Shown piece by piece: positions 1-6,750 of a stretch of DNA of 13,599 nt. Origin of the DNA: an uncultured Bacteroidales bacterium (GTDB lineage Bacteria > Bacteroidota > Bacteroidia > Bacteroidales > Muribaculaceae); contig CAMWQZ010000005.1 in assembly GCA_947176515.1 (NCBI GenBank), positions 1 to 13,599 of the forward strand, in the 5' to 3' direction. The notes below the pieces were generated by a model. It was not told the origin of the DNA. It did not search any database and saw only the letters and a program-made list of their open reading frames with translations. Position numbers and translations under genes: made by a program. Position 1 is the stretch's first letter; each line of letters starts with the position of its first letter.

Positions 1-65
1 GGGGCTTCACCATAATCGTCAAATCCCCTCACCTCCCCCACCAACACTTCGACGTAAGATTTTAA
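1..65 (+). CDS. Possible 3' end of a convergent gene cut by the window edge
   Basis: From base 3 a plus-strand frame is open for 20 codons and closes with TAA at 63-65. The codons are mostly C-ending (ttc, acc, atc, gtc, cac, gac), and the peptide ends in Asp-Val-Arg-Phe. The next gene on the minus strand ends at 93, so this would be a normal tail-to-tail arrangement with palindromic DNA between the two stops. Twenty codons are too few to identify a family or exclude chance. A minus-strand frame also runs off the same edge, but it needs a TTG or GTG start and has less typical codons. Confidence 0.3.
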   Translation, partial: GFTIIVKSPHLPHQHFDVRF

Positions 66-97
66 TAAAATCAATAATTAGGTGCACCTATCTTACG
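53..97. terminator. Nested palindromes between convergent ends, possible bidirectional terminator
   Basis: An 8-bp inverted repeat (CGTAAGAT at 53-60, ATCTTACG at 90-97) encloses a perfect 12-bp palindrome TAGGTGCACCTA (79-90). It also overlaps a tight hairpin GATTTT-AAT-AAAATC (58-72). The right arm covers the stop codon of the 210-aa gene. The position, at the end of a long minus-strand run and facing a possible convergent gene, suits transcription termination. There is no clean U-tract after any one stem, so the function is inferred. Confidence 0.35.
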
Positions 98-725
98 CAT
101 CTATCTTATTGGAGTAGGATGCTTGGAGGGATTTTAGGGCTTTTTTGAAGGGGGCAGTTGTGGGTGAATATAGTTTTATGCTCGCACCTTCATAAGTTTG
201 GGGCTCAGTAACAATTTTGGGCTCAATCTCTATTATATCGTGATTAACGAGCTTTTCAATTATAAAGCGAGAGATTTCGCCCTCATTCGAATATCGTTCC
301 TGCAGCTTCTTGGCTTCTGAATCAAAACCTGTCTTTCCCAAAACAATATGGCCCCAAATTATCTCCCCATTTGGATCAAAATCCATATCACACTCCTCAG
401 GAAAATTTATAATAAATGAACCATCATCAAACCAAATCCAGACACTAAAAAGACATGGGACAGGGTTAGCGCGAAGTTCTTTTATTTTTTCTACGATATC
501 TTTGGCCGGGAAATATAATATCATCTGATACAGATTATCTGCATCATAGATAAACTTAACAGGCAGTCGCACCTCACGGTCTGAACCCATGCGCAATTGC
601 TCTGTAAACGTGCGGTAGGACGTGACTCCTTCATCATCATCGCAGATAACCTTATATGGTTGACGCGAATCAAGCTGGAATTCTTCATCAACTTTATTAC
701 GCTTAAAGAAATTGAATAGTCCCAT
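93..725 (-). CDS. Hypothetical protein, 210 aa
   Basis: I do not recognise the family. The protein has no signal peptide or membrane segment and looks cytoplasmic. It starts with a short basic, Phe-rich stretch (MGLFNFFKRNK), followed by an acidic DDDEG patch near residue 30. The middle is rich in Trp, Phe and Asp (about residues 90-130), and the C-terminal third is Lys/Glu/Ser-rich. The start at 725 is only 3 nt after the rsmD stop, so it is probably translated from the same message as rsmD. Its codons look more AT-rich than those of its neighbours, and it sits last in the run, so it could be a more recent addition. That base-composition impression was made by eye. The ORF is intact and clearly coding-like, but its role is unknown. 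Confidence 0.75.
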   Translation of the reverse strand: MGLFNFFKRNKVDEEFQLDSRQPYKVICDDDEGVTSYRTFTEQLRMGSDREVRLPVKFIYDADNLYQMILYFPAKDIVEKIKELRANPVPCLFSVWIWFDDGSFIINFPEECDMDFDPNGEIIWGHIVLGKTGFDSEAKKLQERYSNEGEISRFIIEKLVNHDIIEIEPKIVTEPQTYEGASIKLYSPTTAPFKKALKSLQASYSNKIDA

Positions 726-728
726 AAT

Positions 729-1268
729 TCACTCGGGTATGCGGAAGATGGAGAAATTGACGGAGCCGTAGGTGCGGTGTTCTTCGAAGTGAGGGAGATT
801 GCTGAAATCGTGATGCTTGTTATGCTCCAAGATGAAAATTGTGCCAGGCTTTAGCATCTGTGACGAAAGCACTTTCTCTGGCACGGATGCAAACTCAGGC
901 ATGTCATAAGGAGGATCAGCAAAAATAACATCAAACTTCTTGACGCAGGTTTCGACAAACTTAAATACATCACCTTTAATCAGCGTAAGGTTACTGACAT
1001 TGAGCTGCTGGGCGACTTTGCGGATAAAATTATACTGAGTGGCAGATTTCTCAACCGCTGTAACATCGGCACATTCGCGCGAGAGAAATTCGAAGGTTAT
1101 CGCACCCGTTCCTGCGAAAAGGTCGAGAGCCGACAGTCCCTCGAAGTCGACATAGTTTTCAAGAACGTTAAATATATTCTCGCGAGCGAAGTCGGTCGTT
1201 GGACGAGCAGTGATGTTTGTAGGCACGTCGAAACGGCGACGCCCATATTTACCTCTAATAATTCTCAT
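729..1268 (-). CDS. rsmD: 16S rRNA (guanine(966)-N(2))-methyltransferase RsmD
   Basis: This enzyme transfers a methyl group from S-adenosylmethionine to N2 of guanine 966 of 16S rRNA, acting in the cytoplasm on the assembling small subunit. The 179-aa protein has the family layout. It begins MRIIRGKYGRRRF, followed by an RPTTDFAREN stretch at 22-31. The SAM-binding motif I is DLFAGTGAI at 49-57, an acidic residue sits at the end of strand 2 (E73), and the catalytic DPPY is at 118-121. The length is normal for RsmD. The start ATG overlaps the DUF3822 stop by 4 nt (ATGA at 1265-1268), so translation is probably coupled. Most bacteria place rsmD near coaD; here it is paired with DUF3822, the usual Bacteroidetes arrangement as I recall it. 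The call is firm on family and good on the exact target base. Confidence 0.95.
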   Translation of the reverse strand: MRIIRGKYGRRRFDVPTNITARPTTDFARENIFNVLENYVDFEGLSALDLFAGTGAITFEFLSRECADVTAVEKSATQYNFIRKVAQQLNVSNLTLIKGDVFKFVETCVKKFDVIFADPPYDMPEFASVPEKVLSSQMLKPGTIFILEHNKHHDFSNLPHFEEHRTYGSVNFSIFRIPE

Positions 1269-2017
1269 TTCTTAAGATTTAGCAATTCAAAAGCTACATT
1301 TGCGTCACCGACCGGCAAGAGCAATGGCATGACAGAGTTGATATACTGGCGAAGCACTTCTGTGGCAGAAGCACAGGATGGCTGATCACCACATACAATC
1401 ATCTCATCTTCCAACTCGTCAAAACCACAGTCTTTGACACACGCCATAATATAATAGACAGCGTCGGTCGTAGTTTCACAATCGAAACTATTAGCCATCA
1501 GCAGACCTTCGGATGTCACAGCTACAATGTCGACGCGTGACGCCCCAGCAAAATGGGTATAAAGCTTTACACGATTGACAGGGGCACTAAGCGTCATAAA
1601 AAAAGACGCCAGCATTGCAAGGCGATGATGGATTGCCGCTCGCATAAATGTTCGGCCCACGAAACCGACAAGCGACTTATCAATAAGCGATACAAAAGCT
1701 GCAGAGCCACAAAGGTCGACCGTAATATCATCATCTGATGCATCGGGCCACATCATCTGCACTACATTGCTTACAGCCACAGAATCGGACGCAAGTTCGG
1801 ACGGAACAATTATAAACCTGTCACTATCCGCCACAACATCTACCCTCGAATATTCAGCCAGCAGAGCCGGAGAAGTATAAACAGCCTCTTCGAGCGCTTT
1901 TGCCGGAGTCGAGCCAATTGATGGGTCGATAGTGACCACATCAGACCGCCACCCATCATTGTTGCCAATGAGGGTGGCGATGCCATTGTGACGAATTAAT
2001 ATGAGTAGCCTCTGCAT
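1265..2017 (-). CDS. DUF3822 family protein
   Basis: A 250-aa cytoplasmic protein matching the Bacteroidetes-specific DUF3822 family, which commonly sits immediately upstream of rsmD. Recognisable features are an N-terminal strand-rich half and a central RVDIVAV strand. These are followed by a hydrophobic strand leading into a segment with Asn-Ser-Phe and a paired Tyr-Tyr (about residues 175-192), then an acidic FDELEDE stretch and a Cys-Gly-Asp turn. Family members are thought to have an actin/hexokinase-like fold, but no biochemical function is established that I know of. The start is set by a one-base overlap with the upstream lipoprotein stop (TAATG), and the end overlaps rsmD by 4 nt. 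Both junctions point to translational coupling across three otherwise unrelated genes. Confidence 0.85.
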   Translation of the reverse strand: MQRLLILIRHNGIATLIGNNDGWRSDVVTIDPSIGSTPAKALEEAVYTSPALLAEYSRVDVVADSDRFIIVPSELASDSVAVSNVVQMMWPDASDDDITVDLCGSAAFVSLIDKSLVGFVGRTFMRAAIHHRLAMLASFFMTLSAPVNRVKLYTHFAGASRVDIVAVTSEGLLMANSFDCETTTDAVYYIMACVKDCGFDELEDEMIVCGDQPSCASATEVLRQYINSVMPLLLPVGDANVAFELLNLKK

Positions 2018-4734
2018 TATTTAGCAGGGGTAATATCAAGCTGGGTAAAACGCACCTGGCCTCGTTTTGAGGCACCCTCGCTACCGAGTGTCGCATCGTG
2101 ACCAATAGTGAATGTCACTGATGATGCATCTCCCACCCATGTAAACGATGTATCGCCCTCGGCCTGCGCCGGAGAAATAGTGCCGGTGCTTGGTTTGACT
2201 GTCGTATAACGATAACCGTTATCACTTGCCAAAACAAAAGTTATGCTCGTCATGCGCTGGCCTTTAACCTCCATGGTGTTATCAGCATACAGACGGATAG
2301 CAGATGTTCCTGAATGGAACATAGGAGCAGTTGCGCCCGAAGCTTTGTCAATGGTGATTGTATAGCCGTCGACATTAGAAGTGCCGGGGACATTACTGAT
2401 TGAGGCAGCCATAATAGTCACTGCTTCACCAGATACCGGTGGGGTATCGGGACCCGGTCCAGGATCAGGGGTAACAGTGCCACCATCACCGCCACCATCG
2501 GCATAAACATTAAGGTTCTTAACTTCCCATGTGTCTGCGCCAGAGGTAGTGCTACCATATTTGAAGGCAATCTGCACTTTCTTACCTGCAAAGGCAGTAA
2601 GGCTTACATTGCCCGAATTAACGAATGTCCATGCTCCTGCTTCGGGCCACACGGGGATGGTAAGCTCAGTCCACTGAGTAGTGCCCTCAACTCGCGCACA
2701 TACTCGGCAAAGCTGACGCAAGGTCGTCTGGAATTTCGCAGCATGATCAAATGTCAGCGATGGCTTGGTTGCATTAGTGAGGTCGATAACCGGTGATACG
2801 GCATAAGCTTCAGTTGCAACATTGCCATTAGACGTATAAGCACTTGCATTTAGATAGCCCTTATCGTTATACACCTTCCAACTCCACACGCTTTCGAGCG
2901 AACCGATATTTACATTATCGAAAGTCCAACCAGCAGGTAGAGTTGCTGAATTTTCAGAAAGAGAACTGAAGATAACCTCGTCAGAGGGTGTCGGGTCAGG
3001 AGTGACAGTGCTTCCCTGACCGTCGAGAGTGTATTCGACACCGTTCTTGACACCGGGACCACCGCAATATTTCATAATATCACCCTTGATAGAAAGCATC
3101 TTACCGAGGTTCTCGGGATGAGAAGCAAGATTAAGTGCGTCACGAACGCCAGCTGCAACAGAAGCTGCGACAAGCTGAACACCTACACACTTAGCCGGAT
3201 TTGTTTCGTCAGGAGTCGAGGCTATTACGAGGTTAGTATTGGCAACATTGCCAGAAACACCGAAGACTGTGCCTGAAAGCGTGGTGGATGAGCCATCAGT
3301 CGGCATATATCCTACGATGTAGCCCTTAACCCAAACGCCACTCTCAGTAGCAACAGTTGTTGACGATGGATTCTTAGCTATAACCTGAAGGGGGTTATAG
3401 GGCGAAGCCTCAGAGCCATTGCCTTCAGCAATGCCCTCACCGCCTGTCTGCACACCTTCAATCTTGAACTGAGAAGCAGCTCCTGAATTTCCGGCAACTC
3501 CGTATGTGCCCATTACCTTGTCGAAATCACCGCGGATTGTGATGGCCTTACCGTAGTTAGAAGGATTGTCGCGGAGATTACCATATTGACGGAGAGGAGT
3601 GTTTGCAGGCAATTCGACAACAAGAGCGTTGGCGATATCTTTTGTCTCTTTGTCAGCGCCGATAACGAGAGTGTAAGGCATCTGAGCTTCAGCGCTCCAG
3701 ACGATATCATCATTAGTCTTTACTTCGGTAACTCCGGGAGCAACCGAACCCACGATATATCCGCTAACCCAACCGCTTGAGGGAGTGCCATCGGCTTCGA
3801 GCTTCACAACTTCGGCAACACTGTAAGGATTAGTTTCTGTGCCAGGAGCAATGGTCGGATTACCGAAGTTCATGCATCCCTCATAATTATTAAGAATAAG
3901 CTGCCACATAGATGCACCTGCAAGATTCTGATAGAAACTGAGGATGCCGACTATATCACCGTCGCCAACAGGAAGCGTTTTATTCCAGAAGTTGGCATAT
4001 CCGCTGGTGCGGACAATGATGCTGTTACCCTCAGAGTCGATAAGAGTCTTGTTAACATCATCGTTTGAGTTACTGTGATATGCTGAGAATGTAGCGACAC
4101 CGCCGTCCTGGAAGTGAACGTTGTTAATTCTCACTAACTGGCTCTGCCATTTCTGCAGGCCTTCAGCCGAGGTGTCGAACTCGCTGAACGAGTTGACTGT
4201 GATGGTATCAATCTTCTCAACCTCAGGCACACCATTAAGTTCGATGTGTTGCTGGAAGAACTGTGGTGACATGAAGCCAACCTGCCATGTCGAGCCGTTT
4301 TCATAGTAAGACGGTGTGCCGAACTGCTGTAGACCGGCATACTTGCCAATATACATTCCGGTTGCGTCAATAACTATTTCCTGACCGAGACGGTAGTTGA
4401 GATATAAGTTGTATGAGTTTACCGAGAAGTTGATTGCGCCCGTCTCGTCCTGAATAGAGATAAACTTAAATACGTTGCTCTGTTCGTCAGACGAGATTAC
4501 GCGTCCTTTAATAATATAATGTGACCCATCAGCCTTGGTGCGCACCGAGTCAGCATAATTACTTGTTTCCTGCCAGAACGCAGCTTTGAGTTCGGCAATG
4601 GTCGTGTTGGCCTGATTGACTGCCACTGGCACTTCGACAGCCGGAGCGTCAATGTCATCCTGGCAAGCTGTGAAACCTGCACCAAGCACCACTGCAGCCG
4701 CGAGACCAGAAATATATGATTTAACAGTTTTCAT
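2017..4734 (-). CDS. Surface lipoprotein, DUF5689 + two DUF6359-like repeats + jelly-roll domain
   Basis: A 905-aa lipoprotein. The signal peptide ends in a lipobox FTAC with Cys24 as the lipidated residue, followed by QDD, an acidic cluster of the kind that sends Bacteroidetes lipoproteins to the outer cell surface. By eye the domains are as follows. DUF5689 spans about 40-290, with TTIAELKAAFW, IIKGRV and a C-terminal WQLIL. Two DUF6359-like OB-type repeats lie at about 301-426 and 443-574, the second carrying GVWVKGYIVG and MKYCGGPG. A choice-of-anchor J-like jelly-roll covers about 587-746. A Gly/Pro/Asp linker (747-768) leads to a C-terminal beta domain (769-905). The first DUF6359 copy has lost the MKYCGGPG motif. 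No catalytic motif is visible, so a binding role is more likely than an enzyme. The protein is closely related to the product of the next gene upstream, which follows the receptor. The ligand is unknown. Confidence 0.85.
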   Translation of the reverse strand: MKTVKSYISGLAAAVVLGAGFTACQDDIDAPAVEVPVAVNQANTTIAELKAAFWQETSNYADSVRTKADGSHYIIKGRVISSDEQSNVFKFISIQDETGAINFSVNSYNLYLNYRLGQEIVIDATGMYIGKYAGLQQFGTPSYYENGSTWQVGFMSPQFFQQHIELNGVPEVEKIDTITVNSFSEFDTSAEGLQKWQSQLVRINNVHFQDGGVATFSAYHSNSNDDVNKTLIDSEGNSIIVRTSGYANFWNKTLPVGDGDIVGILSFYQNLAGASMWQLILNNYEGCMNFGNPTIAPGTETNPYSVAEVVKLEADGTPSSGWVSGYIVGSVAPGVTEVKTNDDIVWSAEAQMPYTLVIGADKETKDIANALVVELPANTPLRQYGNLRDNPSNYGKAITIRGDFDKVMGTYGVAGNSGAASQFKIEGVQTGGEGIAEGNGSEASPYNPLQVIAKNPSSTTVATESGVWVKGYIVGYMPTDGSSTTLSGTVFGVSGNVANTNLVIASTPDETNPAKCVGVQLVAASVAAGVRDALNLASHPENLGKMLSIKGDIMKYCGGPGVKNGVEYTLDGQGSTVTPDPTPSDEVIFSSLSENSATLPAGWTFDNVNIGSLESVWSWKVYNDKGYLNASAYTSNGNVATEAYAVSPVIDLTNATKPSLTFDHAAKFQTTLRQLCRVCARVEGTTQWTELTIPVWPEAGAWTFVNSGNVSLTAFAGKKVQIAFKYGSTTSGADTWEVKNLNVYADGGGDGGTVTPDPGPGPDTPPVSGEAVTIMAASISNVPGTSNVDGYTITIDKASGATAPMFHSGTSAIRLYADNTMEVKGQRMTSITFVLASDNGYRYTTVKPSTGTISPAQAEGDTSFTWVGDASSVTFTIGHDATLGSEGASKRGQVRFTQLDITPAK

Positions 4735-4762
4735 TGTTGCTTATTTCTTTAAAATTTCGGAG

Positions 4763-6715
4763 TTAGTCAACTGATTCGTAAAGCGTTGGGAACACACCGC
4801 GCACATCAGGATATGAACCGAATGAATTATACTGAGAATCAAACTGTATGCTCTTGTTCATCTCAACGTTAGTTATAGTCGCCTTGCCACCATCAAACTT
4901 AACAGTCCATACAGCGCCTTTATCCGGCTTTTTAGCGTCGAGGTTAAATGAATTATATGTACCAGTCATATAGACATAACGACCGTCAGAACCTTGAATG
5001 GTGTAGCCACCGTCAACTGCCGTAAACGTAAAACTGTTATCAGCATTGCCAGTCAGAACGCCGTCGGCGATATTAACATCAACCACTGAGATATATCCAT
5101 AGGTCTTAGAGCCAAAAGAAACGCCCATCTTGCCATCAGCGACCAAAGCATAGGCTTTGCCGGAAGTAATGGCGTTGACAGCTTTGAATTTTGAACCTGT
5201 TGCAGGCGGATTGGGGGTAGTGCCGCTGCCTTCGCCGTCGAGCTTGTAAGCTGTCGGTGCCTTGATACCGGGTGCGCCACAATATTTCATAACGTCGCCC
5301 TGGATGGTCAGCAGCTTGCCGAGGTTTTCAGGATGGTCCATAAGATTGAGGGCGGCACGGACATCTGTTCCAGAAACGAGCTGAACGGCGATGCAATTGT
5401 TATAGTCGCTTTCGTCTTTTGATGGAGCAATGACGAGATTAGATGCAATTGCGTTTTCAGCGCCAAAGACAGTCATTGATATAGTTGTCGACGAGCCGCC
5501 AGTCGGTATAAAACCGACGATATAACCCTGAGCCCAGACGCCTGACGCAACCGCATCCTGAGTTGAAGTGGGATTAAGAGCGATAATCTGAGCTATGGTG
5601 TAAGGCTTAGCCTCTGTGCCGTCACCTTCAGTGGGAGCATCCGCCGCTACTGTAAATTTAGCAGTAACAACAGGGCTTGCCTGTAGGCCTGTCTTCATCG
5701 CTATTGCCTTTATAGTGGTTGTCTCCTCAATGACGATTGGAGTTGAGTAGAGAGTTGAAGTCGCAGTCGGGTCAGAGCCGTCGAGTGTGTAATGAATCTC
5801 CGCGTCCTCCGTTGCACAAGTTATGGTAACTTCAGTTCCCGGTTTTACAGAACCTGCAGCCGGTGAGAATACGGGAGGAATCACTCCGTTGAAATCTATG
5901 CAACCCTGTGCGTCGTTAAGAAGCACCTGCCAGTTTGTACCGAAATAGCTGAGAATACCGACAACCGAACCATTGCCAGCAGGGAGCAATTCGTCTTTAA
6001 AGTCAGCATAAGTGCTATTATAGACGTTCATGCGGTTGCCTTCGGCATCGACTATGTAACGGCTATTTGACGAAGTGCCGACAGCGAATGGCTCGCCGGC
6101 GTTTTCAAAACGCACATTGTCGAAACGCACAAGGCGGCTCTGCCATGTCTGCAGACCTTCATTAGTCGCCTTTGCCTCGTTGACGGTAGCGATTGTCGTG
6201 ACGAAAGTGTCGACAAGGGCTGGCTTAGGCAGACCATTAGCTTCAGCGTGGGGTTTGAACGTTGCCTCAGGTGCGCGAGCCACACGACCGTTGGCGTCGA
6301 CTCCCGAACCTACACACATCAAGCCGCTATAGCCTCCGATTGTAAGGCCGGTAAGATTGACATATATTTCCTGACCGTATTTATAGCTTTGGTAAATATC
6401 ATAGAAGTCAAGCGACAGCGCGAGTGCTTCGCTTTCGCCCTGGATAAACAGATATTTGAAAATATTACCGCTGGCGTCCGACGAGCACACGCGTCCTTTG
6501 ACGATGAGCGAATCGCCATCGGCGGTTAAACCAACGGTGCGAGGAGTCGACTCGACTGTGTTCCAGTAGGCTGCTTTAAACTCTTCGATTGTAGTGTTTG
6601 CTTCCCAGCTGGAGGTCGGCACGACCATCGGCGGACGCTCAAACTCGTTGTCGCAAGCACCGAGTGCCACGGCTGCGAGCGCTATAGAAGCTATATATAA
6701 TGAAGTCTTTTTCAT
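4763..6715 (-). CDS. Surface lipoprotein, DUF5689 + chitobiase-type repeat + DUF6359
   Basis: A 650-aa lipoprotein when started at the ATG at 6715. An in-frame ATG at 6748 would add 11 polar residues ahead of the signal peptide, so I prefer 6715. The signal peptide MKKTSLYIASIALAAVALGA is followed by Cys21 and DNEFE, again an acidic post-Cys patch expected of surface lipoproteins. The domains, numbered from 6715, are: DUF5689 at about 39-276; a CHB_HEX_C-type beta domain with the hallmark IHYTLDGSDPT at about 280-357; one DUF6359-like domain at about 370-495 with GVWAQGYIVG and MKYCGAPG; and a C-terminal beta-rich domain at about 508-650, perhaps trefoil-like, built from short Gly/Asp turns. 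It lies directly after the receptor gene and probably forms part of the same outer-membrane complex. The substrate is not readable from the sequence. Confidence 0.85.
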   Translation of the reverse strand: MKKTSLYIASIALAAVALGACDNEFERPPMVVPTSSWEANTTIEEFKAAYWNTVESTPRTVGLTADGDSLIVKGRVCSSDASGNIFKYLFIQGESEALALSLDFYDIYQSYKYGQEIYVNLTGLTIGGYSGLMCVGSGVDANGRVARAPEATFKPHAEANGLPKPALVDTFVTTIATVNEAKATNEGLQTWQSRLVRFDNVRFENAGEPFAVGTSSNSRYIVDAEGNRMNVYNSTYADFKDELLPAGNGSVVGILSYFGTNWQVLLNDAQGCIDFNGVIPPVFSPAAGSVKPGTEVTITCATEDAEIHYTLDGSDPTATSTLYSTPIVIEETTTIKAIAMKTGLQASPVVTAKFTVAADAPTEGDGTEAKPYTIAQIIALNPTSTQDAVASGVWAQGYIVGFIPTGGSSTTISMTVFGAENAIASNLVIAPSKDESDYNNCIAVQLVSGTDVRAALNLMDHPENLGKLLTIQGDVMKYCGAPGIKAPTAYKLDGEGSGTTPNPPATGSKFKAVNAITSGKAYALVADGKMGVSFGSKTYGYISVVDVNIADGVLTGNADNSFTFTAVDGGYTIQGSDGRYVYMTGTYNSFNLDAKKPDKGAVWTVKFDGGKATITNVEMNKSIQFDSQYNSFGSYPDVRGVFPTLYESVD

Positions 6716-6750
6716 TGATTGATTGCTTTTAAATTGATGGTCAAACATTT

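Noticed and set aside
1..77. Minus-strand frame running off the left edge, beginning at a TTG near 77
   Set aside because: It needs a TTG or GTG start, lies over palindromic DNA, and its codons are less typical than the competing plus-strand tail.
2017..6715. Lipoproteins as extracellular nucleases or glycosidases
   Set aside because: No nuclease, phosphodiesterase or glycoside-hydrolase catalytic motif is visible. The chitobiase-type segment is only the non-catalytic C-terminal beta domain.
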